A program made the translations under genes and the position numbers. From Candidatus Omnitrophota bacterium (GTDB taxonomy: Bacteria; Omnitrophota; Gorgyraeia; Gygaellales; Profunditerraquicolaceae): a stretch of 17,104 bases of DNA. Under the pieces are notes generated by a model. That model did not search any database. It was not told the origin of the DNA and worked only from the letters and a program-made list of their open reading frames with translations. How positions within the stretch are numbered: the stretch's first letter is position 1; each line of letters starts with the position of its first letter. Location: positions 1 to 17,104 of the forward strand of contig JAHISH010000258.1 in the NCBI GenBank assembly GCA_018818365.1, in the 5' to 3' direction. Shown here piece after piece: positions 1-6,437 of the stretch.

Positions 1-192
1 AAGTATCAGGGGGTACGTCCGTATATCACGGGTCATGATTTGCATGCGTTAGGATTGCACCCGGGACCGGGTTTCAAGAGAATCCTGACGGAGGTCCTGC
101 AGGCACGGCTTAACGGCCGTATCAGGAATAAAACTGAAGAACTGGCGTTGGTGAAAGATCGTATACGTCGAGATGCCCATCGGGGTATTTAA
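1..192 (+). CDS. cca: C-terminal end of a CCA-adding-type tRNA nucleotidyltransferase (partial, 5' end outside window)
   Basis: Frame 1 is open from the first base to a TAA at 190-192, giving the last 63 residues of a protein. The segment reads ITGHDLHALGLHPGPGFKRI, followed by a helical stretch with KTEELALVKDR. This matches the C-terminal tail typical of class II tRNA nucleotidyltransferases and related poly(A) polymerases (xITGxDLxxLGLxPGPxFxxIL, then an acidic helix). Such enzymes add or repair the 3' CCA of tRNAs in the cytoplasm without a template. The catalytic nucleotidyltransferase head lies upstream of the window and cannot be checked, so a relative with the same tail, such as an HD-containing poly(A) polymerase, is possible. 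It lies 179 bp upstream of rbfA on the same strand. No U-tract terminator follows it. Confidence 0.72.
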   Translation, partial: KYQGVRPYITGHDLHALGLHPGPGFKRILTEVLQARLNGRIRNKTEELALVKDRIRRDAHRGI

Positions 193-371
193 GGCGCGCC
201 ACTCTTCACGGATGAGGGTAGTTCTTTTAAATAGTAATGGCAGAAAACATCGTTGGCAATGAGCCTGAAGGAGAGAGTAAGAATAGATAATAAATGGATA
301 GCCTCTTATCGAGGGGGATGCAATTGCGAGGGACAGGCATATCCTTAATCACGAAACGGAGCTGATATAAA

Positions 372-749
372 ATGTCAAGAATCGAAAGAGTAACGGCGGC
401 GATCAAGAGGGAAGTAAGTCTTATTATTCAGGATGAGCTTAAGGATCCCCGTATAGGGTTTGTGACAATTACCGGCGTGGAGCTTACTGCGGATTTGCGG
501 TCGGCGAAAATATTCTATAGCGTATTGGGTAATGAAGACGCCTATAAGAATACCCGCGAGGCCTTGGAGTCGGCGTCGGGGTTTATACGTAAGCATCTTG
601 CCGAGAGGATTAATTTGCGTTTTGCCCTGGAGATAATGTTTAAGGAGGACCACTCTACCGAAGACAGCGTGCGTATTCAACAAATATTAGAGGAGATCAA
701 ACACGAAGATGAGCCTTCAAAAAAGCGTCGCGTGCGTAAAAAGGAATAA
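372..749 (+). CDS. rbfA: 30S ribosome-binding factor RbfA
   Basis: This 125-residue protein matches the RbfA family in length and sequence. It opens with SRIERVTAAIKREVSLIIQ, continues with ELKDPRIGFVTITGVELTADLRSA, and contains the IRKHLAERINLRFALEI segment of the single KH-like domain. A basic tail (KKRRVRKKE) follows. RbfA binds the 30S subunit near helix 1 of 16S rRNA during late maturation and cold adaptation. The ATG at 372 is preceded by an ACGGAG ribosome-binding site about ten bases upstream (near 356-361). The 3' end overlaps the next gene by 41 bp, suggesting translational coupling. rbfA commonly sits downstream of nusA-infB; here the upstream neighbour is instead a tRNA nucleotidyltransferase. 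Confidence 0.95.
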   Translation: MSRIERVTAAIKREVSLIIQDELKDPRIGFVTITGVELTADLRSAKIFYSVLGNEDAYKNTREALESASGFIRKHLAERINLRFALEIMFKEDHSTEDSVRIQQILEEIKHEDEPSKKRRVRKKE

Positions 750-1683
750 GCGTTTCTTGGTTACTACTCATACGAATCCCGAAGGAGATGCGATTGGTTC
801 TGAATTGGCATTCTATTCGTTGTTGAGATCGCTGGGGAAAGAGGCGGTGGTTATAAATAAAGACCCGCTTCCGAGCGAATTCGATTTTTTTCCTGATAAG
901 AAGAAGATTCTTTTGCTGAATGAGCGCACGCCTCGGCGCCTGTCTTATGATTGTATGGTATTCTTGGATTGCGCGGATTTATCCCGAGCGGGAGGAGTGG
1001 ATGCGTTACGCGCCGCGGGTAAGCCCGTGCTCAATATTGACCATCATATCAGTAACCAGCGTTTCGCAGAGGTAAATTGGGTTGATCCTGAAGCTTCTTC
1101 ATGCGCAGAGATGGTCTTTAGGCTTTATAAGGCGATGCATGTGCCTTTTGATAAGGCCAGCGCGCTTTATCTTTACGTAGGCATGATGACTGATACGGGA
1201 TCTTTCCGCTATTCCAATACGCATAGTTCAACGCATAAGGCAATCGCGGAGTTACTGGCGTTTGGGATCAAGCCTGCGGGGGTGTATGAGAAAATCTCCG
1301 AGTGTATTCCCTGGCCCGATATACAGCTTTTGAGCCGGATTATCCCTACTATTCATGTCGAAGAAAGAGGAAGGATTGCGTGGGTACAGGTAGGTAAGGA
1401 GGTTTTACAAGACAAAAGGCCGACGTTTGATTTGAGTGAACATCTTTTGGGGTTTATGCGTTTGATAAAAGACGTGGAAGTAGTAGTTCTGTTCCGCCAG
1501 AGCCGGGTAGCGCCGCACCAGATTAGAGTCAACTTCCGCTCAAAGAGTAGTTTTGATGTTAATGCGATTGCATCATTCTTCGGCGGAGGGGGGCATAAAG
1601 CCGCAAGTGGGGCAATCGTCCGCGGGGACCTTGTGCAGGTGCGTAAAAGAGTACTTGCAAGAATCCGCCAGGCATTGCGATAG
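709..1683 (+). CDS. nrnA: DHH/DHHA1 phosphoesterase, NrnA-type bifunctional oligoribonuclease / pAp phosphatase
   Basis: The 324-residue protein has the ordered motifs of the DHH superfamily. These are THTNPEGDAIGS near residues 20-31, a DCAD motif, the namesake DHH at residues 111-113, MTDTGSFRYS, and a C-terminal DHHA1 motif with GGGGHKAASG. NrnA proteins degrade short RNA oligonucleotides and dephosphorylate 3'-phosphoadenosine 5'-phosphate with Mn ions in the cytoplasm. The first motif reads NPEGD where many relatives read NPDGD; Glu occurs there in some homologues, so activity is not excluded. The start lies inside rbfA, with AGGAG at 691-695 and a 41-bp overlap. An rbfA-nrnA pairing is a widespread arrangement. 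The subfamily (NrnA, or a cyclic-dinucleotide phosphodiesterase of the same fold) is inferred from length and neighbours. Confidence 0.88.
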   Translation: MSLQKSVACVKRNKRFLVTTHTNPEGDAIGSELAFYSLLRSLGKEAVVINKDPLPSEFDFFPDKKKILLLNERTPRRLSYDCMVFLDCADLSRAGGVDALRAAGKPVLNIDHHISNQRFAEVNWVDPEASSCAEMVFRLYKAMHVPFDKASALYLYVGMMTDTGSFRYSNTHSSTHKAIAELLAFGIKPAGVYEKISECIPWPDIQLLSRIIPTIHVEERGRIAWVQVGKEVLQDKRPTFDLSEHLLGFMRLIKDVEVVVLFRQSRVAPHQIRVNFRSKSSFDVNAIASFFGGGGHKAASGAIVRGDLVQVRKRVLARIRQALR

Positions 1684-1713
1684 TCCGTATTCTTCAAGTG
1701 AGCGCGTATCATA

Positions 1714-2625
1714 ATGAAGACAATCAAGAGTACTGAGAAAATAAGAAAGTGGAGGAATCCCGTGGTTGCGCTCGGGGTTTTCGATGGAGTCCATTGCGGA
1801 CATAGGAGGATCCTGGAGGAGGCCGTTAAGAAGGCACGAGAAGTTACGGGGACAAGTATCGTGGTGACCTTCTGGCCGCATCCTCAGGGAGAGGAAGCGT
1901 TGAATTCTTTGGCACATCGGTTGCAATTAATTGGCCGATTAGGCATTCAGGTGTGTATCGTCATTAACTTTAATCGTTTATTTGCGATCACCAGTCCCCG
2001 GGATTTTATAGAGAAGTTTCTTTGTAATAGAATAGGGGCACGGTACCTTTTTGTGGGGAAGAACTTCCGTTTCGGGAAAGATGCGGCGGGTTCGGTGAAG
2101 ACGTTGAAGCAGCTTTCCGGGATTTTTCATTATAGGCTTTTGGTCTTTCCGGTCTCAAAGATAAACCATCATCCTGTCAGCAGTACGTTAATCCGCGCAT
2201 TAATAAAAAAAGGAAAGCTTGCGGATGCGCGCAGATTATTATTGCGTCCGGTCAGTGTCTTGGGTACGGTGATCAAAGGAATTTCCCGTGCGCGGCGGTT
2301 AGGGTTTCCGACGGCGAACCTGAACCCCCATCATGAGGTGATTCCGCCTCCCGGTGTCTATGCGGTTGAGGCCGTGGAGCAACAAAAGCAATATCGGGGG
2401 ATTTCTTATATCGGGGCTGGCAAGAGAGGGAACGCCCCGTGTGTAGAAGTGCACCTATTTGATTTTAAGAAGGACATCTATGGAAAAGAGTTGGAGGTCT
2501 ATTTTATAAAAAAAATCCGCAATGAAAAATACTTCCCTTCTTCGGCCTTTGCGATTGCGCAAATCAATCGTGATGTTGCCTGCGTAAAGCGAATGTATCT
2601 TCGTAGCCAGAGATCTGCTTTTTAA
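1714..2625 (+). CDS. ribF: Bifunctional riboflavin kinase / FAD synthetase RibF
   Basis: The 303-residue length is normal for RibF. The N-terminal nucleotidyltransferase domain has GVFDGVHCGHRRIL with the HxGH signature, then FVGKNFRFGKDAAGS, and VSSTLIRALIKKGKLADA just before the linker. The C-terminal flavokinase domain has ARRLGFPTANL, PPPGVYAV, and VEVHLFDFKKDIYGKELEV. The protein converts riboflavin to FMN and then FAD; the downstream MurB needs FAD. It begins 30 bp after the nrnA stop. In many genomes truB lies between these genes, but here there is no room for it. No terminator with a U-tract follows the TAA at 2623-2625. Confidence 0.95.
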   Translation: MKTIKSTEKIRKWRNPVVALGVFDGVHCGHRRILEEAVKKAREVTGTSIVVTFWPHPQGEEALNSLAHRLQLIGRLGIQVCIVINFNRLFAITSPRDFIEKFLCNRIGARYLFVGKNFRFGKDAAGSVKTLKQLSGIFHYRLLVFPVSKINHHPVSSTLIRALIKKGKLADARRLLLRPVSVLGTVIKGISRARRLGFPTANLNPHHEVIPPPGVYAVEAVEQQKQYRGISYIGAGKRGNAPCVEVHLFDFKKDIYGKELEVYFIKKIRNEKYFPSSAFAIAQINRDVACVKRMYLRSQRSAF

Positions 2626-2724
2626 AAGACCACGATAATAGCTGCGCAAGTAAAGTTTTCCCTCCCCATCGGTTAGCCACAATATCTGCACATACTCCTT
2701 TCATTAAGCTACTACCTGTTGTGC

Positions 2725-2749
2725 TTAAATTATTTAGAGAAATTTTGTC
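2725..2749 (+). promoter_or_regulatory. A/T-rich tract upstream of the mraZ promoter (possible UP element)
   Basis: The roughly 25 bases directly before the -35 hexamer are strongly A/T-rich, with runs such as TTAAATTATTT and AAATTTT. This is the position and composition at which the RNA polymerase alpha C-terminal domains bind UP elements. The composition is seen directly; the function is inference. Confidence 0.4.
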
Positions 2750-2778
2750 TTGACAAAAAGGCTCTCTTTTACTATACT
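2750..2778 (+). promoter_or_regulatory. Sigma-70-type promoter for mraZ and the dcw cluster
   Basis: A perfect -35 hexamer TTGACA (2750-2755) is separated by 17 bp from TATACT (2773-2778), which matches the TATAAT consensus at five of six positions. Transcription would start near 2785, giving a leader of about 50 nt before mraZ. This is the only near-consensus promoter I found, and it sits exactly where a dcw cluster promoter is expected. Gaps after it are short, so much or all of mraZ to ddl may be read from it. Internal promoters cannot be excluded. Confidence 0.88.
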
Positions 2779-2787
2779 CTGTACCAC

Positions 2788-2817
2788 AAAGTGGTTATTA
2801 GTGGAGTAAAGTGGTTT
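2788..2817 (+). promoter_or_regulatory. MraZ operator: three direct GTGG boxes at 10-bp spacing
   Basis: GTGG occurs at 2791, 2801 and 2811, in the contexts AAAGTGGTT, TTAGTGGAG and AAAGTGGTT, with an exact 10-bp period. MraZ proteins in several phyla bind arrays of short TGG- or AAAGTG-type direct repeats with one-helical-turn spacing in front of their own gene. The boxes lie just past the -10 hexamer, at about +4 to +33, where bound MraZ would block initiation or early elongation. An ACCAC at 2783-2787 forms an inverted copy facing the first box. The boxes are seen directly; MraZ binding is inferred from the family. Confidence 0.8.
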
Positions 2818-2836
2818 TTAAGCTAAGGGCACATTT

Positions 2837-3274
2837 ATGTTCTACGGTGAATATACTCATTCGATCGACCGAAAAGGGCGCTTGATTCTTCCTGCCAAAT
2901 TCCGCGAAGTTTCAAAGGCGCATTTTGTCGAGAAGTTTATTGTCACCCGAGGCCTTGATAAGTGTCTTTTTATGTTTTCCGAAGAAGAATGGAAGACACA
3001 GGAGGCAAAATTCAAGGCCATATCATTTACGAAACAACAGGCGCGTACTTTTAACCGGCTCTATTTCTCAGGTGCCGGAGAAGTCATCCCTGATAAACAG
3101 GGAAGAATTCTGTTGCCTCCGTATTTAAAGGATTTTGCCGGTATTAAGAAGGATGTCGTTTTAGTCGGGGTCTCCAATCGTATTGAAATATGGGCGAAGG
3201 ATAAGTGGAAAGAGTTTTACGGTAATTCTCAGCAGTCGTTTGAGGAGATCGCCGAGAAACTCATGGAAATATAA
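2837..3274 (+). CDS. mraZ: Transcriptional regulator MraZ
   Basis: The 145-residue protein contains the two SpoVT-AbrB-like half-domains that define MraZ. The first is DRKGRLILPAKFRE near residues 11-24 and the second is DKQGRILLPPYLKD at about residues 83-96. MraZ forms ring-shaped oligomers and binds short direct repeats at the dcw promoter, usually repressing it. The gene is first in the cluster, with AAGGG at 2825-2829 seven bases before the ATG. The matching operator lies between its promoter and its start codon, so autoregulation is the simplest reading. Confidence 0.96.
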   Translation: MFYGEYTHSIDRKGRLILPAKFREVSKAHFVEKFIVTRGLDKCLFMFSEEEWKTQEAKFKAISFTKQQARTFNRLYFSGAGEVIPDKQGRILLPPYLKDFAGIKKDVVLVGVSNRIEIWAKDKWKEFYGNSQQSFEEIAEKLMEI

Positions 3275-3289
3275 CTGAAGTTGACTCGC

Positions 3290-4189
3290 GTGGAACCCAA
3301 AATTCATATACCGGTTATGCTTAAGGAAGTGATCGATTATTTGGATCTTGCACCCGGCAAGACCATTATCGATGCCACCATGGGTACTGGTGGGCATAGT
3401 AGTACGATTGCAGAAAAGATTCTCCCCGGAGGTAAACTCATCGGCATCGACCGCGATGAGGAGTCGTTAGCAGTATCTCGCCAAAGGTTGCTGCAGTACG
3501 GACAGGGATGTGTCTATGTCCATGGTAATTTCATGGATATTGATACGATCTTGAATGACGCGGGGGTCCAGAAAGTTGACGGCGTCGTCTTTGACTTAGG
3601 AATATCGACGTTTCAACTTTCAGATCCCCAACGGGGTTTTAGTTTTCAGTCAGAAGGCCCCTTGGATATGCGTCTTGACCGCTCAAGCTATATCTCTGCC
3701 TATGACTTGGTGAATAACCTTAATGAGCAGGAGATATCGACTCTTTTGTGGAATTTCGGTCAGGAGCGGTGGCATAATCGGATCGCTCGCTTTCTCGTCC
3801 AAGAGAGGGAAAAACATCCCATCGCCACGACCCTGCAGTTGGCGAATATCGTATTGAGGTCAGTTCCCGCACGCTATCGCCATCACCATTATCGTATTCA
3901 TCCTGCCACCAGGACGTTCCAGGCGGTGCGCATTGCCGTCAACCGCGAGATAGAGACACTGGAATTCGCCATTGATAAAGCCATAGAGGTATTGGGAAAA
4001 GGGGGGAAAATTTGCGTGATCTCTTTTCATTCTCTGGAGGACCGTGTGGTGAAACATCACTTTCGTCGTGCCGCACAGGAAGATCTTATTAATATTATTA
4101 CTGCAAAACCGCAAACGCCGCGACACTCAGAAGTAGAAGAGAATCCGGCCTGTCGTAGCAGCAAACTTCGGGTTGCCGAGAGAAAGTAG
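3290..4189 (+). CDS. rsmH: 16S rRNA (cytosine1402-N4)-methyltransferase RsmH
   Basis: RsmH uses S-adenosylmethionine to methylate N4 of C1402 in the 30S decoding centre. The protein has HIPVMLKEVIDYL at the N terminus and the SAM-binding motif IDATMGTGGHS. These are followed by FDLGIS, PQRGFSF, GPLDMRLD, ISFHSLEDRVVKHHF, and a C-terminal NPACRSSKLRVAER, all family hallmarks. The length of about 299 residues is normal. The start is uncertain: GTG at 3290 gives MEPKIHIP with a weak GAAG upstream, while an in-frame TTG at 3281 would add three residues. I prefer GTG because it gives the usual short lead before HIPV. The gene begins 6-15 bp after the mraZ stop. Confidence 0.95.
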   Translation: MEPKIHIPVMLKEVIDYLDLAPGKTIIDATMGTGGHSSTIAEKILPGGKLIGIDRDEESLAVSRQRLLQYGQGCVYVHGNFMDIDTILNDAGVQKVDGVVFDLGISTFQLSDPQRGFSFQSEGPLDMRLDRSSYISAYDLVNNLNEQEISTLLWNFGQERWHNRIARFLVQEREKHPIATTLQLANIVLRSVPARYRHHHYRIHPATRTFQAVRIAVNREIETLEFAIDKAIEVLGKGGKICVISFHSLEDRVVKHHFRRAAQEDLINIITAKPQTPRHSEVEENPACRSSKLRVAERK

Positions 4190-4193
4190 GGCT

Positions 4194-4562
4194 ATGAAAC
4201 TACCTAAATTCGTCTTCGTAATAAGCCTGATAACGTTTTTTTCTATTCTGTATGTGTACCAACAGGTGGAGGTTTTTCGTCTGGCATATGTGGTGCAGAA
4301 GAGGCAGTTCGCCAGCGATGATTTGCTTGATAGGAATATTCTCTTGCGTTATAATATCAGGAAGAAGGCGTCGCTGGTGCGCTTGGGGGATAAGATGACG
4401 CAGATGGCGGAATTCCAGATGCCTGATAATTTCCGTCTGGTGAGATTCTCTCTTGCTCCTGATACGCTTCATGCACGCAGGGCCGGTTCCTTTCGAAAAA
4501 CTTTTTTGACAAGAGTATTTACTTCTTCGCAACAGCCTGAAGCAAAATTCATTAATCCATAA
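4194..4562 (+). CDS. ftsL: FtsL-like cell division protein
   Basis: This is a small 122-residue bitopic protein. A short basic N terminus (MKLPK) is followed by one membrane segment at about residues 5-22, rich in F, V, I and L. A periplasmic region of polar, helix-forming sequence comes next (DRNILLRYNIRKKASLVRLG). Size, topology and position between rsmH and ftsI are those of FtsL, which with FtsB and FtsQ activates FtsWI at the septum. FtsL sequences diverge strongly, so the name rests mainly on position and topology. ATG 4194 lies four bases after the rsmH stop. An in-frame TTG at 4173 inside rsmH would add seven residues but is less likely. The C-terminal 30 residues are polar, look disordered, and resemble nothing I recognise. 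Confidence 0.78.
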   Translation: MKLPKFVFVISLITFFSILYVYQQVEVFRLAYVVQKRQFASDDLLDRNILLRYNIRKKASLVRLGDKMTQMAEFQMPDNFRLVRFSLAPDTLHARRAGSFRKTFLTRVFTSSQQPEAKFINP

Positions 4563-4563
4563 T

Positions 4564-4600
4564 GGAGCCTCTCGGGCGATAAGCCTCCAGAGAGGTCTCC
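4564..4600 (+). other. Stem-loop 1 in the ftsL-ftsI gap, masking a ribosome-binding site
   Basis: GGAG-CCTCTC (4564-4573) pairs with GAGAGG-T-CTCC (4590-4600), giving ten base pairs with a single bulged T at 4596. Inside the loop, GGC (4575-4577) can pair with GCC (4583-4585) around GATAA. The hairpin starts two bases after the ftsL stop codon. No U-tract follows, so it is not an intrinsic terminator. Its 3' arm contains GAGGT, which would be the Shine-Dalgarno sequence of the small ORF that starts at 4602. Confidence 0.65.
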
Positions 4601-4601
4601 T

Positions 4602-4706
4602 ATGGCGAGAATACTTTATAGCGGCGTGCCGCCTCTGCGCGCCCTAAAAGGATGTAACCTCAAGGATACAGTCTTTAGGGTCGCGAAAGTACAAAAGAGC
4701 CATTGA
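4602..4706 (+). CDS. Possible 34-residue leader or coupling peptide between ftsL and ftsI (hypothetical)
   Basis: An ATG at 4602 opens a frame of 34 codons ending at TGA 4704-4706. The product begins MARILYSGVPPLRALKG and ends VAKVQKSH; it is basic, has no membrane segment, and I do not recognise it. In its favour, GAGGT at 4592-4596 sits five bases upstream as a good ribosome-binding site. The stop also lies six bases before the GTG start of ftsI, which lacks a clear binding site of its own. Against it, the ORF is short, its bases are also constrained by strong hairpins, and open frames of this size arise by chance. It may be a translational coupling device, a leader peptide, or nothing. Conservation in relatives would decide. 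Confidence 0.3.
   Translation: MARILYSGVPPLRALKGCNLKDTVFRVAKVQKSH
4621..4632 (+). other. Small GC hairpin in the ftsL-ftsI gap
   Basis: GCGG (4621-4624) pairs with CCGC (4629-4632) around the tetraloop CGTG. Only four base pairs form, but all are G-C, and the element sits between the two larger stem-loops. By itself it would not be notable. Confidence 0.4.
4638..4685 (+). other. Long stem-loop 2 in the ftsL-ftsI gap
   Basis: CGCG-CCCTAAA (4638-4648) pairs with TTTAGGG-T-CGCG (4674-4685), again with one bulged T (4681) four pairs above the base. The stem continues after small mismatches with TGTA (4653-4656) to TACA (4667-4670) and CC (4658-4659) to GG (4664-4665), capped by TCAA. About 19 pairs form over 48 bases, more than expected by chance. 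No U-tract follows, so it is not a standard terminator. It may be a cis-regulatory RNA, a processing site, or a palindromic DNA repeat. Confidence 0.65.
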
Positions 4707-4712
4707 TAAAGT

Positions 4713-6437
4713 GTGTATATAAGCAATTATCGTCAGCGCAGTAAAGCGGTATTCCTCGTTTTTCTCATCTTCTTAAGCTTTTCCATTGCCCGTCTTTTAT
4801 ACATACAATTCTTCCGCGCCAGTTATCTTAGGGAATTGGCCAAGCGTCAACATAATCTCTTCGTGGAACTTGAACCCCGCCGTGGGTCTATCTATGATAC
4901 CCTCATAAAACCTCAGGCGCTTAATATCTCTGTCGATTCGGTATACGTCGCCCCTCAGGAGCTTAAGAGTAAGGAAAGAGTGGTGCTTATCGAGAGACTC
5001 CCGGGAATACTTGGCGTCTCCGAAGCGTTTGTACGCGAGCGTCTTAGTCGGAAGAAATCGTTTGTATGGTTGGCGCGCAAGATCTCCGTTGAGCAGTCAG
5101 ACGCAATCCAGAGTTTACATTTGAAGGCGATAGGTCTTTTAAAGGAAAGCAAGCGTTCCTATCCCAATAGTTATCTGGGCAGTCACGTGCTTGGATTTGC
5201 GGGATTAGATAATGTGGGATTGGAGGGGCTTGAGCTTTATTACGAGCGTGCGCTTAAGGGAGAGCCGGGGTGGGCAATGTTTCTTCGCGATGCGCGGCAA
5301 AAACGGCTGGATCTTTGGGAAAATATGTTTTTACCTAAAGACGGCTATGAGGTGGTGTTGACTATCGATGAAGTCATACAATATATTGCAGAGCGGGAGT
5401 TGGATAAAGTATATAAGGCCTATCGGGCAAAGGGGGCAAGTATCATAGTGATGAATCCTCATACCGGGGCTATTCTGGCATTAGCGAACCGGCCGACCTA
5501 TGATCTGAATGAGCGAAGCTCGGCTGACAGGGACAAGATGCGTAATCGGGCGATATGTGATTTATTCGAGCCGGGGTCGGTTTTTAAGATTGTGACCGCC
5601 TCTGCAGCGCTTGAGGAGAAGACGATAACTGAAGAAGATAAGATTTTCTGTGAAAACGGGGCTTTCCGAGTAGCATCGCACATTTTGCATGACCATAGGC
5701 CTCATGGATGGCTTACCTTTCGCGAAGTCATTGAGCAATCCAGCAATATCGGTACTACCAAAGTGGCCCAGATGCTTGGGCCAGATACCCTTTGGAAATA
5801 TATCCGTCTTTTCGGGTTCGGCGATAAGACCGGAATTGACCTTCCCGGCGAAATTTCCGGGATGGCCAAAGAGCCGAGTCGGTGGTCAAAGATATCGATT
5901 GCCGCAATCCCTATCGGTCAGGAGATTGGGGTGACGTCGCTGCAGTTAGTACGAGCGGTCTCGGTAATCGCAAATGGTGGGCAGTTGATGAAGCCGTATA
6001 TAGTAAAAGAGATCCGCGATAAGTACGGCCAAAGTATAAAGAAGTTTTCTGCGGAGATGGTGCATAAAGTCATTTCTCTGGATACCGCCAATCGGATAAA
6101 AAAGATACTTGCGGGAGTAGTCGAGGAGGGCACCGGTAAGCGTGCCCGGATTCCCGGTTTTACTGCGGCGGGCAAGACCGGGACCGCGCAGAAACTGGAA
6201 CCAAACGGCACGTATTCGCATAGTAAATATATCGCATCATTTATCGGATTTGCGCCCGTGGAAGACCCCCTCGTGGCAATTGTCGTGATTGTCGATGACC
6301 CACGGCCCTACTATTTTGGCGGGGTAGTGGCTGCTCCGGTTTTTAAGAATGTTGCGCAGGAAATAATACGGTATCTTAGGTCCCATGAGACCGAGGAACA
6401 GGTGCTGGCGTCATATGAAACTTTGCGATCTCGTTAA
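4713..6437 (+). CDS. ftsI: Septal peptidoglycan D,D-transpeptidase FtsI (class B PBP3)
   Basis: FtsI crosslinks septal peptidoglycan together with FtsW. The 574-residue protein has a short basic N terminus, one membrane anchor at about residues 13-33, and a PBP dimer domain beginning ELEPRRGSIYD. The transpeptidase domain carries all three motifs: SVFK with Ser289 as nucleophile, SSN at 343-345, and KTGT at 488-491. No PASTA domains follow. The usual DRNG after RGSIYD is replaced by DTLIKP, a local deviation in the non-catalytic part. The GTG start at 4713 is chosen because an in-frame stop lies just upstream and the membrane anchor follows at once. Its ribosome-binding site is weak (AGAG about 13 bases upstream), and translation may be coupled to upstream sequence. 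It overlaps murE by 23 bp. Confidence 0.95.
   Translation: MYISNYRQRSKAVFLVFLIFLSFSIARLLYIQFFRASYLRELAKRQHNLFVELEPRRGSIYDTLIKPQALNISVDSVYVAPQELKSKERVVLIERLPGILGVSEAFVRERLSRKKSFVWLARKISVEQSDAIQSLHLKAIGLLKESKRSYPNSYLGSHVLGFAGLDNVGLEGLELYYERALKGEPGWAMFLRDARQKRLDLWENMFLPKDGYEVVLTIDEVIQYIAERELDKVYKAYRAKGASIIVMNPHTGAILALANRPTYDLNERSSADRDKMRNRAICDLFEPGSVFKIVTASAALEEKTITEEDKIFCENGAFRVASHILHDHRPHGWLTFREVIEQSSNIGTTKVAQMLGPDTLWKYIRLFGFGDKTGIDLPGEISGMAKEPSRWSKISIAAIPIGQEIGVTSLQLVRAVSVIANGGQLMKPYIVKEIRDKYGQSIKKFSAEMVHKVISLDTANRIKKILAGVVEEGTGKRARIPGFTAAGKTGTAQKLEPNGTYSHSKYIASFIGFAPVEDPLVAIVVIVDDPRPYYFGGVVAAPVFKNVAQEIIRYLRSHETEEQVLASYETLRSR

Noticed and set aside
205..233. Promoter-like pair TTCACG and TAAATA with a 17-bp spacer upstream of rbfA
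   Set aside because: The matches are four of six and three of six, which is common by chance, and the distance to rbfA is long. rbfA may well have a promoter here, but this pair does not establish it.
237..290. A 17-codon ATG frame in the gap between the tRNA nucleotidyltransferase and rbfA
   Set aside because: It has no ribosome-binding site at a sensible distance, no recognisable product and no structure. The gap 193-371 shows nothing else that I can support as a gene.
375..683. Reverse-strand open frames lying opposite rbfA, and similarly opposite most other genes
   Set aside because: They lie antisense to well-conserved genes, have no recognisable motifs or ribosome-binding sites, and are explained by the codon bias of the true genes.
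2688..2724. Possible terminator after ribF: GCACA pairing with TGTGC, followed by an A/T-rich tract
   Set aside because: Only five pairs enclose a loop of about 27 bases and there is no clean T run. This is too weak to call an intrinsic terminator.
4506..4511. A perfect TTGACA near the 3' end of ftsL, as a possible ftsI promoter
   Set aside because: No -10-like hexamer occurs 16-18 bp downstream, so it is probably a chance match within coding sequence.
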